A stretch of 64,000 bases of DNA from Branchipolynoe longqiensis (GCA_030323885.1 CM059193.1:90101825-90165824), one strand, 5' to 3'. Shown: positions 30,487 through 40,541, numbered from the stretch's first letter. Notes: generated from the sequence alone by a model not told the origin. A program made the numbers and translations.

Positions 30487-31109
30487 TTGCTGTCATTACT
30501 GGGGGCAGGGAGGCAGCCAGTGAACACATTTCAGGACACGCAGAAGAACAGGGTGGCGGCAATCGCCATTCTTGTGATGTATTTATTACATGGGGGCGAG
30601 ACAGTCAGAGGTGGCTCCCAGAGCAGCGAACGCCTTCGACGGCACACGCCAAACAACAAGAGCAGACGTGGTGGTGGTGGGACCCAACCTCAAGATAGAG
30701 CAGAAGTGGGCGAAAGATCTCCAGGGAAACGCTCAGTCCATTACCCTAACACAAGCCCCAGCTCCCAACCCAGTACTGTGCCCGGTCACTGCATACAGAC
30801 GCATGATAAGAGAGGACACAACACTACGACCCACGCAGCCACTCATGGAGTACCCAACTGATGGGGACACCATGACCATACCCTACATAGCATGTGTATG
30901 GAAGAACACACTAGTGGCCGTAGGCGTAAATGACCCTTAGACCCTACACGCCATACGGAAAATAGTATGCATGGTCGAATACGCATCAGGCAGCACCAAA
31001 CTTGAGATTCAAAGATGCGGGGAATGGGCATCCAATGCCCACCGAACATACATCAGCACCGCCGACTCAAAAAAGGTCAACAAAACCCTAATAACTGCCA
31101 TAAACTAAC
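30487..31109 (+). pseudogene. tyrosine recombinase of a DIRS/Crypton-like element, broken
   Basis: Two frames and a stop interrupt one recognisable protein. The N-terminal part (KNRVAAIAILVMYLLHG) is in the frame from 30,487. At a five-G run near 30,596 the homology moves to the other frame, which carries the first catalytic Arg context (GARQSEVAP), a TRADVVVVGPNLKIEQKWAK strand region and PNPVLCPVTAYRRM. A TAG at 30,938-30,940 then interrupts it. Downstream, the same frame stays open to TAA at 31,107 and shows HAIR (His-x-x-Arg), GEW and RTYI, the last holding the candidate nucleophilic Tyr. Spacing fits DIRS/Ngaro/Crypton recombinases. No RT or RNase H is adjacent and no element ends were found. 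Confidence 0.7.
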
Positions 31110-31110
31110 A

Positions 31111-31613
31111 ACACACAGACACACTCGGCATTGGCACATGTCTCGATTAAAATAAACAATAATGAGACCAAATAAAACAAAAAACATTTAGCATTACAAA
31201 AACTTGTAATTTCAAAATATGATTAGATGTGAACATCTTCATTTATGATTTATGACTATGTTAGATAAGATGATCCAATAATATCCACCTACTCGATCAC
31301 TACTCATATCTTAATTGATCACACTACTCACCCTAATTGATTGACAATTTAAGCATGACAAACCACTGTTTGATTTATGTCAATACTGTATTAACTCGCC
31401 CGTTCATAAGAAAACACCGTAGATATGTTGATGAGCAATTTATCATTATTGCATAACTTCAAGCTCATGTCAGACTTCGCCTGCGGTCCAGCTCAACCGT
31501 GTACAACCTAAACGAATGCGACGACGACCACCACGATTGTTTTGAGAATAAAGTTATGTTATTCCCACTCCAGCTTCCTCGTTCCTCGCTGCCCATGCCA
31601 GTAATGATCATAC
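31111..31613. other. unassigned AT-rich stretch
   Basis: Nothing recognised. A tgatca/attgatc-rich patch lies at 31,270-31,330. Confidence 0.5.
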
Positions 31614-31615
31614 TA

Positions 31616-31742
31616 CAGTATAACCGCGTTAAACCTAGACATTTGTTTGGATTAACCGATTATTGGTTTAACCAAGCTTTGGCTTTGACTTTGACTTTGA
31701 ATAAGCATGTATTGCACATGTAATATATAATGTATGTGGGCA
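31616..31742 (+). mobile_element. MITE of the CAGTATAACCC family plus linker
   Basis: TA then CAGTATAACCGCGTTAAACC at the left. The right side is the linker (gactttgactttgaataagc, then atatataatgtatgtggg) seen inverted at 23,216. Confidence 0.65.
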
Positions 31743-31769
31743 CTTTGATTATTGTTTGTTATGTATGTA

Positions 31770-32103
31770 CAGTGTATCCCCGTTAAACCAAGCTCCGTTA
31801 AACCAAACGATCGGTTAATCCAAACTTTTTTCGGCGGCCCAGCAAAGTACTACTATTTATCATATAAAAAAGTCAGTGGGGTCTCAGATGACCTTATAAC
31901 CACATGAAAGTTTGGTTTAACCATACCATAGTGGCCTAGGGTCTGACAATTTTGTTTGGATTAACCGATAATTTGGATTAACCAACTTTCGTTTAACCAA
32001 CTTTGTTATATGATAAATGGTGGTATTTTGCCGGGCCGCCAAAATAAGTTTGCATTAACCGATCGCTTGGTTTAACCGAGCTTGGTTTAACGGGGTTGTA
32101 CTG
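31770..32103. mobile_element. 334-bp MITE of the CAGTATAACCC family
   Basis: CAGTGTATCCCCGTTAAACC at the left pairs with the inverted right end (ggtttaacggggttgtactg). TA flanks both ends (31,768-69 and 32,104-05). The interior is two inverted arms containing cgatcggttaatccaaac and its complement. Confidence 0.85.
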
Positions 32104-32112
32104 TATGGATTA

Positions 32113-32243
32113 AACTAGTCCAGTTCCTATCCTCGTTATGCTGAGCGCCAGGCTTGGTTTGACTCCCTCAGGGTTCAAACCCATGAGCTTCCACACAGGA
32201 AGTCATTTGGAAATCTCACTGATTCAGCCATCACGTCTTGTAG
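32113..32243 (-). repeat. SINE head fragment
   Basis: Reverse of the body start and tRNA-like head: ctatcctcgttatgctgagc, then agggttcaaacccatgag (B box) and gattcagccatcacgtc. Confidence 0.65.
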
Positions 32244-32286
32244 CGATGCCAGGAAAGATTGAGTATTGTTGAGGTACAAGCTGACC

Positions 32287-32359
32287 TAGAATATGAAGAG
32301 TTCAGGTGCAAAACCATGTAAACGCCAATCCAAAAATGGCGATAAACATTGGAATCAAA
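32287..32359. repeat. T1 family terminus, orphan
   Basis: The segment tatgaagagttcaggtgcaa, then aaacgccaatcc and gataaacattggaatcaaac, is the closest thing here to the T1 terminal consensus (compare 16,011 and 37,435). The partner terminus is not found; the copy ends at the C-rich array. Confidence 0.7.
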
Positions 32360-32740
32360 CATATCACCCACCCACTACAAATACCCACGCACTTCGACCA
32401 CCCACCCACCCACCACACCCACCCCCTCCCCATCTTCCTTACTCCCCACTACAAATACCACCCACCCACTACAACTAACTACACACTTCGACCACCCACC
32501 CACCCACCACAATAACTCCATCCCCATCTTCCATACTCCCCACTACAAATACCACCCACCCAGTACAACTACCCACACACTTCGACCACCCACCCACCCA
32601 CCACAATAACTCCCTCCCCATCTCCAACGCAAAGAAAACCCACCCACTACCATCCACAGACCAACCACCACCCCCACACACCAACACCGCTCCTTTCCCA
32701 TCTGTCCCATTTACCCCGCTACAACCATCCATCGCCACCT
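32360..32740. repeat. 94-bp C-rich minisatellite, about 4 copies
   Basis: The marker cttcgaccacccaccc recurs at about 32,392, 32,487 and 32,580. Confidence 0.85.
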
Positions 32741-33772
32741 AGGAACCAGCCAACCAGCCAACCAGCCAACCAGCCAACCAGCCAACCAGCCAACCAGCAA
32801 ACCACCAAACCACCAAACCAGGAAACCACCAAACCAGCAACCCACCAAACCACCAAACCACCAAACCACCAATCCACCAAACCACCAAACCACCAAACAA
32901 CCAAACAACTAAACAACCAAACAACCAAACAACAAAACAACCAAACAACCAACCATCCGAACAACCGAACAATCAAACAACCAAACGCCCAAATAACCAA
33001 CCCACCAAATCACCAAACCACCAAACAACCAACCCACCAAACCACCAAACCACCAATCACTGAACTACCAAACCACCAAACAACCAAACCACCAACCCAC
33101 CAAATCAGCAAACAATCAAATCAAACCAACATAAACCAACAACACACAACACAAAACACAACCAAACAACCAAAAACCAACAACCAACACACACCAAACA
33201 ACCAAACAACCAACACAACCAAACAACCAACCAACCAAACAACCACAACCACACACACACAACCACACACAACAAACCAACCACAACAACACAAACAACA
33301 CACAACCACAACACACAACCAACAACCACACAACCAAACAACCACAAACAACACAAACAACCAACAACCAACAACCAAACAACCAAACAACCAAACAACC
33401 AAACAACCAAACAACCAAACACAAACAACCAAAACAAACACAAACAACACAAAACAACCAAACAACCAAACAACCAAACAACCAAACAACCAAACAACCA
33501 AACAACCAACACAACCACCAAACAACCAAACAAGTAAACCACCAAACAACCAAACAACCAAACAACCAAACAACCAAACAACCAAACAACCAAACAACCA
33601 AACCACCAAACCACCAAACCACCAAACCACCAAACGACCAAACACCCAAACAACCAAACAACCAAACAATCAAACCACCAAACAATCAAACAACTAAGCA
33701 ACCAAACCACCAAATCACCAAACAACCAAACAATCAAACAACCAAACAATCAAACCACCAAACCACCCGACA
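32741..33772. repeat. (CCAAACAA)n / (CCAAACCA)n array, about 1 kb
   Basis: Variants of ccaaacaa and ccaaacca with nearly no G on the plus strand. Valine/tryptophan/phenylalanine frames on the reverse strand (to 214 codons) are a consequence of the repeat and of its lack of stop-forming words. Confidence 0.9.
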
Positions 33773-33827
33773 ACCAATGCACTAATACAAATAACGAATT
33801 TAATCTCCGGCATGACTAATTATATAC

Positions 33828-34132
33828 CAGGCACGGCGGCCTAATCAGTTGAGCATGGGCCTCGCGTGTGGAAGGTCGGGAGTTCGGTTCCTGGTCGAGT
33901 CAAACCAGTGACTTTAAAATTAGTACTTGTCGCTTCCTAGCCTGGCGCTCAGCATTAATAAGATAGGGCAAGGACTGGTTAGCTCAGTGTCAGGATAATC
34001 TGACTGAGTGGGCCTGATTTCCCAGTGGGGCAGCACTATACAGTCACCATGAGCGCGCACTGTCACAAGTCGGTACCCGTCCTGATATGACCTTCGATGT
34101 TGCTAGGACGTCAAACAACAACAAACAAACAA
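33828..34132 (+). repeat. SINE long subfamily, second head type
   Basis: The head ggcacggcggcctaatcagt, then gcctcgcgtgtggaagg and B-box-like gttcggttcc, differs from the usual gacgggatggccgaatgag head, while body and tail (gatatgaccttcgatgttgc) are the same. It ends in acaacaacaaacaaacaa. Head relatives at 41,884 and 45,476. Confidence 0.85.
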
Positions 34133-34339
34133 AGTAATTAAATACGACCTGTTTTACTAGAATCACGCCTGCGATACATTGTTGGTGAACCTGGTCGGTG
34201 AACAGTTGGTGCGCGGGGCCCTGCATGGCCCTTTTCACTCAGCCCCCGAGCACTGCCCGGCTCCCCTTTGATGGTCGAGGCGCATATCGCTGTCGGACCT
34301 GCGGACCTGCGGACCTGCGTTACTAAACAATTCACCGGC

Positions 34340-34425
34340 GCCAACTCTCAACAATAAAGATGGCGTCGAACGGCGATGAGTCGGACCGGAAATGGCGGCC
34401 GGATCTGTAACTTGTAAAAGCGATG
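34340..34425 (+). promoter_or_regulatory. possible promoter or first-exon-like patch
   Basis: The core aagatggcg (34,358-34,366, YY1-like) is followed by gaccggaaat (34,384-34,393, ETS-like) and atggcggcc. An ATG at 34,360 opens 16 codons before TAA at 34,408. The combination resembles housekeeping promoters of animals, but no downstream exon is visible. Low confidence. Confidence 0.25.
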
Positions 34426-34473
34426 GCTTCGTATGCGGAGAGTCATGGGTTCAAAACCTGGCCCGGGTCAAGG

Positions 34474-35266
34474 GTTGGTTGGTTGTTGGGGTTTTACCTC
34501 CTGCCAACATCTAAGGCCATATCAGGACGGGTACCGACTTTGTGACAGTGCACACTCGTGGCGACTTTATAGTGCTGCCCCACTGGGAAAATCAGGCTGC
34601 CGGCACCATGACCTGATATCCCACTCAGTCACATTATCCTGGCACTGAACTAACCAGTCCTTGCCCTATTCTATTAATGCTCTGCATCAAGCTAGGAAGT
34701 GGCATGTATCAATTTTGAACGTCTTTGTGTTTGACTCGACTGGGAACCGAAGTCCCGCTGATGCGGATTCCGAGGGACACCAGTTTGCCAGGGACACTTC
34801 CATTGAAATGCATTGTTAACGGCCGTGAGCAAATCTCCATACAGAAAAGGTCAAATATCTCTCAAATTACACCACCTAGACACAACCGCTTGAACACATA
34901 TAGAAAACATGTTTAGCAAAAGTTATATTCAATTGAGAAGGTTAGGGTCTGATTCTATTAATTCGTAATAAATTGGCGTTTTGCACTGCGCAGTACGTCA
35001 ACTCAGGCATTGTCAATGGCCATGAGCAGTCTCATACAACAATACAGAAAAAGTGAAAACTCTACGACCGTCCTCAACAAATCGCTTGGTACACATATAG
35101 AAAACATGTTTAGCAAAAAGATTATATCAAATTTATAAGGTTAGTGACGATGCTGTTCGATTTTGACGTGTGTGCAGAATCGATGTGTCCCTGGGAAACT
35201 GGTGTCCCTGGGAAACTGCAAAACCGCCCTTCCGCACGGCAGCCCTGGGCTCAGCCAATTCGGCCA
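34474..35266 (-). repeat. SINE long subfamily split by a MITE
   Basis: Tail and body at 34,474-34,767 (ggttgttggggttttacctc to gactcgactgggaaccgaa) and the head end at 35,222-35,266 (caattcggccacc) belong to one SINE, separated by the 454-bp element at 34,768. Confidence 0.75.
34768..35221. mobile_element. MITE inserted in a SINE, with internal direct repeat
   Basis: The left end gagggacaccagtttgccag and the inverted right end (ctgggaaactggtgtccctg) form a TIR that itself holds a tandem cagggacaccagttt motif. Inside, about 110 bp (acacatatagaaaacatgtt, then tagcaaaa) occurs twice, at 34,840-34,945 and 35,040-35,145. No coding capacity; target duplication not clear. Confidence 0.7.
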
Positions 35267-35267
35267 C

Positions 35268-35470
35268 CGCTTCTGATCGCCTGGGTAAAAGTCAATGACT
35301 TACAAAATTGATCCTGGTCATGACCAACAAGTCTGCCGTGTCTGCATAATAATAATGGAGAAGGACTGGCTGACGCCGTTGTTAGGATATCGTGACTGAG
35401 TGGGATATCATGATCATGGTAACAGTGGCCTGGGCTCCCAGTGGGGCAGCAATATACAGTTGTTATAAGT
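35268..35470 (+). repeat. SINE body, 5'-truncated
   Basis: The segment gtcaatgacttacaaaattg, then ggctgacgccgttgttagga and cccagtggggcagcaatata, is opposite in orientation to the SINE it abuts. Confidence 0.65.
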
Positions 35471-35540
35471 ATTGTCGTGAGATGCACTGACCTCTCATGC
35501 AAGTAGCGATTTAGAGAGGAGGGCGTGGATAGGGTGATTG

Positions 35541-35751
35541 CATCAGGGAGTCTAGGTAGTGTAATGGTCAGCACATTACCATGGGATGCAATAGATGTGG
35601 GTTCGAATCCAGTTCCAAGCGCAGTATTTCCCATTGTCATCACCCCCCCCCCCCACGACATTATGCACTCTCACAATGCGGTACCGATCCAGATATGACC
35701 GTACATGTTGCTAGCATGTAAAACCCCAAACAAAAAAAGCAAGCAAACAAC
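35541..35751 (+). repeat. SINE with a different tRNA head (type 2)
   Basis: The head tctaggtagtgtaatggtca, then gttcgaatcc (B box), is unlike the other SINE heads and closer to Glu/Asp/Gln-type tRNAs. The tail (cagatatgaccgtacatgtt, gtaaaaccccaaacaaaa) is the one shared by all the SINEs here. A C run lies at 35,640. Confidence 0.75.
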
Positions 35752-35805
35752 ATGTGAAGATTCGACATGACACCCTGAATGCATCCTGCGGCTTACACCT
35801 ATATC

Positions 35806-35862
35806 GCCGTTCTGATATTACCTTAAATGTTGCCAGGACTTAAAACTCCGTCAACCATTATA
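35806..35862 (+). repeat. isolated SINE tail
   Basis: The segment cgttctgatattaccttaaa, then gttgccaggacttaaaactcc, without body or head. Confidence 0.6.
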
Positions 35863-35877
35863 CCTATTTGAGTGTAC

Positions 35878-36480
35878 AGTTGTTGTTGGTCCTTGGTTTG
35901 CGGGGTATTATGTCCTAGACACATCTCAGAACATCTTTCTTTTTTTCTTTTCTTTTTGTTTGTTTGTTGAGGCTGTATTTATACTGTCCATAGCATATAA
36001 GCCTGGGTATTCAGGCTTGTTTTCAATGCTGGCCAGTTGTAGTGTTGCAACGTGTTATCTTATCACACAGTAGCTGCTGGTAAGGTATTTGATTGCCTAC
36101 ATTTCAGTAGCATATAGATAGTTGGTTCGTCTGGTTAGTAGCCTATGTTAGTTTTTTTTTATTTTCTTGGCATATATGTGTTTTATTTTTTTCTGCTCTT
36201 ACATCTCAGAATGGGTACTTATTTTGTGATAAAGCACTTTTATGGGAAGGTTTTAGTGATGCTTGACCCACTGGTAAATCTGCTCACAAACACAATGAGC
36301 CGATACCCCACTCAGTCAGGTTATCCTGAGACTGAACACAACGTCCTTCCCCTATCCTGGTACTGCCAGGCAGCACCAGGATACTTAGTATTGACATGTA
36401 TCAATTGTGTAAGTCATTGCTTTGACTCGGTCAGGGGTTTGGTCATGTGACCTCCCATGTGGGAAGTCAGTCAGCGCTCT
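35878..36480 (-). repeat. SINE long subfamily split by a LINE fragment
   Basis: Tail at 35,878-35,931 (gttgttggtccttggtttgc, ttatgtcctagac), body and head at 36,201-36,480. The two halves are continuous once the insertion at 35,932 and one 11-bp duplication are removed. Confidence 0.8.
35932..36200 (-). mobile_element. LINE 3'-end insertion with 11-bp target duplication
   Basis: ACATCTCAGAA flanks it at 35,921-35,931 and 36,201-36,211. On the minus strand it ends gctatggacagtataaatac plus an A-rich aacaaacaaacaaaaag tail. Homologous 3' ends lie at 9,262-9,480 and 63,385-63,470. Confidence 0.8.
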
Positions 36481-36499
36481 TTCCAATTTGGCCAGTCCA

Positions 36500-36795
36500 T
36501 GGTGTTTTTTACAATGGTGAATGGTTTGAATAAATTAAAATACCCAAGGAATAATCTATATATTGGTTGGTTTCTGGAGTGTATTACATCGGTGAATGGC
36601 GAGAATATATTCAAATATCCCAGTAATAATCTATATATTGGTTGGTTTTTGGAGTATATACAATGCTGAATGGCTAGAATAGATTAACTTATTCAAGGAA
36701 TAATCTATGTTTACTGGTTGTTGGAGTGTATAACATGCTGAATGGCTAGAATAGATTCAAATATCCCAGGAATAATCCATAGATTGGTTGAATTT
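36500..36795. repeat. 74-bp tandem repeat, 4 copies
   Basis: The marker ggaataatctatatattggt recurs at about 36,551, 36,625, 36,699 and 36,772 in diverging form. Confidence 0.85.
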
Positions 36796-37130
36796 TTCGA
36801 AATTTACATCATGCCAACATCTAAGATCATATCAGGACAGGCACTGCCTTGTGATTGTGCAATCATGGTGACTTTATAGTGCTGCCCCACTGGAAGTCCA
36901 GGCCGCCCGCACCATAACCTGATATCCCACTCAGTCACATTATCCCGACACTGATCCAACCAGTCATTGCCCTATCCTATTAATGCCAAGTGCCTGGCTA
37001 GGAAGCGACAAGTATACATTTTCAAGTCATTTGTTTAACTCGACAAGGATTCGAACCCATGGGTTCGAATCCTACGATCTGCCAACAGGGGAAGCGGACG
37101 CCCAAGGAATTCGGCCATCCCGTCTGATTA
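36783..37130 (-). repeat. SINE long subfamily, near full length
   Basis: Tail at the left (aatttacatcatgccaacat), head at the right (attcggccatcccgtctg) with a recognisable B box (gggttcgaatcc). Confidence 0.85.
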
Positions 37131-37434
37131 ATCGATATGTAGTCAACAATGGCGATTACTTGTTCATGTGTGCTGCTATTTTTACAACAGATATGGTCGG
37201 TGATTTGCTGATGAAACGATCCATGCTGGGGGCCTTGAAAGTGGAATGCTAAGTATTAGTGAACCGAAAGAGAATAATATATGAAGCTTCAAACTAACAG
37301 GATTCATTTAGCTAAAATATCTAATCCATAAATACACCCATCCACACACAACCTCACTCAGCAAATGCAATCAAAGTCAGTTTCTTTCCTATATTGATAT
37401 ATATATATATATATATATAACTATATTAATATAT
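37131..37434. other. unassigned, ending in (AT)n
   Basis: No gene or repeat recognised except the at dinucleotide runs at 37,397-37,440. Confidence 0.5.
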
Positions 37435-37856
37435 ATATGAAGACTTCAGGCGCAGAAGCACGTAAACGCCAATTCAAAGAATTGAGATAAACATTGGAAT
37501 CAAACCTTCAAACACTTAATTTTTTTCACATTCCTCCTTTTTTGTTCATTTGTTCGATAATCATGTTCTTTTTTCTTGAAGATTTATATTGCCTATCATG
37601 GAAAGTCTGAATAGACTTGTTTTCAACATATGACAGTTTGTCGATAGAAAGGCTGAGTCTACTCTTTTACCGACCCAAGGGATTTTTAACCTCCCACACC
37701 ACATAGACATTGTATGAGAGGAACTGGCCAAATTGGCAGAGGTGGGAGCATGGGGAATCGAACCACCGACCTTCAGATTAGGATGAGAATTAAAATTATT
37801 TTCAGACAATCATTTACCTGGTTTGTGCATGAACTCTTCATATATACATATATGTC
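37435..37856. mobile_element. TIR element (family T1), second copy, with inserted SINE
   Basis: Left terminus tatgaagacttcaggcgcag, right terminus gcatgaactcttcatatata (inverted). 37,575-37,790 is the same tRNA-headed sequence found in the 16-kb copy, but in the opposite orientation and at a different point. Its B box reads ggttcgattcc on the minus strand. Confidence 0.75.
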
Positions 37857-37904
37857 TTGTATTTCCAATAATATATGTTGGCCGCCAACCAAAGGCAGCT
37901 TCTC

Positions 37905-38300
37905 TCACACAGTGATATATATATATATATATCTGCAGTATAAGCATTATACACATATTATTTAATATGGAACCCGCCGTGTAGTAATTGTCTCGGCTAG
38001 ATTCGAACCAATAACCCTCTCACCAACACGCTGGTTATGTGGGTACAGCAGCTACAGCAGCCTGGCGTGTGGCCATCTGCTTAAGCTGGGGGGGGGGGGG
38101 GAGAGCTTTGGGGCGCTTTCCCCAGCGTCCAATGGTTTCCCCTCCAGTGGGCACATTTGGTTCTGAACTCTAGCTTTAAAAATCTTTGTGTTTAATTAAC
38201 AGTAGGTATTTTGGGCCAGCCAAAGTCTCTACTCAATCCAGCTAAATATGTCTCCTGTTGTAGTAACCTGTAATAAATACATTATATATATATATATTTC
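37905..38300 (-). mobile_element. TA-flanked element with tRNA-like segment, copy 1
   Basis: Bounded by (TA)n on both sides. Homologous and inverted relative to 55,410-55,800. On the minus strand it contains a tRNA-like region (ctgtacccacataaccagcg, gagggttattggttcgaatc). Both copies sit in TA microsatellites, so the (TA)n may be target or part of the element. Confidence 0.7.
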
Positions 38301-38449
38301 TATAAACATAGATGTATCGTCTTTCAAATAACCTAGCTTGGCCTGTTTTCCGCTTGTTGTTCTATTCGGGTCCTATTTTTGGGCGAATTGTTAGTGAGCC
38401 TGGGGGTGTGCTATCTAAACAGAATTAGCAATGGGAGCCGAAGAGAACG

Positions 38450-38600
38450 ACCTCAGGACACCGAAAGTCCCTGTCCGCGCCTCTGCGCCCACACTCCGCC
38501 CGCCCCGTACCCCCCACCCCACCACCCACCCCCACCCCCCACCCCAACCCCACCCCACCCCCGCCCCCGCCGCCCCCCACCCCGCCGTCTGCCCGCGCTC
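38450..38600. repeat. C-rich (CCCCACC)n tract
   Basis: Nearly G-free plus strand, ccccacccccaccccc-type. Confidence 0.8.
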
Positions 38601-38639
38601 GCTCGTCAAATGACGTCTCATGTGCCGTGATTTCGGCAT

Positions 38640-38890
38640 CAGAGGCGGCACCATCCAGCATACGAATGGCCGCCCGAGGGGAGAGGACGGCCGGGTGGCC
38701 AGGAGTGGCCGGCGATTGGTGGGAGAGAGCCCGGGGGAGGGAACCGCAGGGTGGCTGGGGGTGGCCGGCGATTGGTGGGAGAGAGCCCGGGGGAGGGGAC
38801 GGCGGGGTGGCCAGGGGTGGCCGGCGATTGGTGGGAGAGTGCCCGGGGGAGGGGACGGCTGGGTGGCTGGGTGTGGAGGTGGGTGGGAGA
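38640..38890. repeat. 56-bp G-rich minisatellite, about 4 copies
   Basis: The marker ggccggcgattggtgggaga recurs at 38,707, 38,763 and 38,819. Confidence 0.9.
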
Positions 38891-38989
38891 GGTCCCCGGG
38901 GGAAGGACGGTGGGAAGGACGGGTGGAGGGAAGGAGGGATTAGCGGAGAAGGGAGATTGGACAGGAGGGAAGAGTGATGGGTGAGGATA

Positions 38990-39520
38990 GGTGATAGGGG
39001 ATGCGGGGTAGGGGTGGGGGATGGGGGGGGGGTCGGGGGGATGAGGGATGGCGACTGGGTATGGGTGAGTGAAAGGAGAGATGGGGAGATGGGGAGGAGA
39101 GAGGGGGAGGGGAAGGACATATAGGGGAAAGTGGAGAGGGCAGATGGGAGAGGGAGCGGGAACAAGGGAGAGGGAAGAGGGGAGAGGGGAGAGAGGAGAG
39201 GGGAGAGAGGAGAGGGGAGAGGGAAGAGGGGAGAGGGAAGAGGGGAGAAAGGGGATGCGAGGGGAGAGGGGAGATGGGAGGGGGAAGAGGGGAGAGGGGA
39301 GAGGGGAGACTGAAGCTTGGAGTGGGGAGAGGGGAGATGGGAGAGAGGAGAGGGGAGAGGGGAGGGGGGAGCGGAAAGAAGAGAGGGAGAGGGTAGAGGG
39401 GAGAGGGGAGCGGGGAGACTGAAGCATGGACCGGGGGGAGGGGAGATGGGAGGGGGAGAGCGGAGAGGGGAGACTGGACAGATAAGAGGGGAGAGGGAGA
39501 GGGAAGAGGGACAATGGATA
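38990..39520. repeat. purine-only GGGGAGA array
   Basis: Over 500 bp of almost pure G/A on the plus strand (agaggggagaggggagatgg). Homopurine tracts with mirror symmetry can form triplexes. Two copies of gactgaagc mark higher-order units at 39,307 and 39,417. Confidence 0.9.
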
Positions 39521-39598
39521 AGAATGAGGCCAGTAGGAAGTGCTGATACCGCAACGGGAGATGAGGCAAGAGACCATGGGAATACATGCGCACACATG

Positions 39599-39966
39599 CG
39601 TCCCAGTACTTGTTTTGTTTGTTGTTGTTTTACGTCCTAGCAACATCTAAGGTCATATCAGGACGGGTACCGACTTGTGACAGTGCGCACTCATGGCGAC
39701 TTTATAGTGCTGTCCCACTGGGAAACCAGGCTGCCAGCACCATGACCTGGTATCCCACTCAGTCACATTATCCTGACACTGAGCACACCAGTCCTTGCGC
39801 TATCCTAATAATGCCAAGCGCCTGGCTAGGAAGCGACAAGTATCAATTTTAAAGTCATTGGTTTGACTCGACCGGGACTCGAACCCACGACCCCACGATC
39901 TACCAGCACGGCAGACGGACGCTCTAACTCATTCGGCCATCCCGTCTGGTTCGTCCCAGTACTTGT
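39599..39966 (-). repeat. full-length SINE with perfect 15-bp target duplication
   Basis: CGTCCCAGTACTTGT at 39,599-39,613 and 39,952-39,966 encloses a complete copy (39,614-39,951, 338 bp). On the minus strand: head accagacgggatggccgaat, B box gggttcgagtcc, body, tail gatatgaccttagatgttgc and a short aacaacaacaaacaaa 3' end. This copy defines both element boundaries for the family. Confidence 0.93.
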
Positions 39967-40152
39967 GCAGTGTGAGGCATGACTGTTGGTGGGTGTGGGT
40001 GGGGGGTAGGCGTACTCCCACATGGCCTTTCGTTTGCAATGGCAGTACCCGACCTAATTATCTACAATTTCCTGACATCTCCATACCCCGTTTCCTGTGA
40101 TCGTGTTAGTTATACAATAGGCTACTTGTTTCGGTACTTATAGTTACGTAGT

Positions 40153-40235
40153 GGGACATAGATCAGGCGGTAGAGTGTCCACCTGTGAAGGTGTGAGTCA
40201 TCCTATCGATCCTGCTCAGTGGACACATTTTCAGT
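40153..40235 (+). repeat. weak tRNA-like segment
   Basis: The segment agatcaggcggtagagtgtc, then ctatcgatcctgctcagtgg, resembles a decayed tRNA-derived SINE head; no body follows. Confidence 0.3.
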
Positions 40236-40423
40236 ATGGGTTATTTTCCATTCCTACCAGTGGTCCACAACTATTTCTGTTGTCTAATTATTCTGGAAGG
40301 AATTAATGATATACATATTATAAATGTTATTTCTGCGGATAACTATATGGGTAGTGTGTTTGCATCCGGGAACATAAGGATTGAGGTGCTCGCAGCAAGA
40401 TGTATCAGGGAGATATCAGGGAG

Positions 40424-40530
40424 CCTAGGCGGTGTAATGGTTAGCACACTGGCCCGGCATGCAAAGAGATGTGGTTTCGAGTCCGGCTCTAGGCGCAATA
40501 TTTCCCATTTTCATCACGCATACCGATTGT
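40424..40530 (+). repeat. type-2 SINE head
   Basis: The segment gcctaggcggtgtaatggtt, then gtttcgagtcc and aggcgcaatatttcccattt, matches 35,541-35,645. The tail is missing; a TTAA-type MITE starts here. Confidence 0.75.
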
Positions 40531-40541
40531 TTATCAGAACA

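Noticed and set aside
33105..33749. 214-codon Val/Trp/Phe/Leu frame resembling a membrane protein
   Set aside because: Reverse reading of (CCAAACAA)n; hydrophobicity is a by-product.
38425..39646. Frames of 335-390 codons across the homopurine region
   Set aside because: Polypyrimidine strand codes only Ser, Pro, Leu and Phe; no motif.
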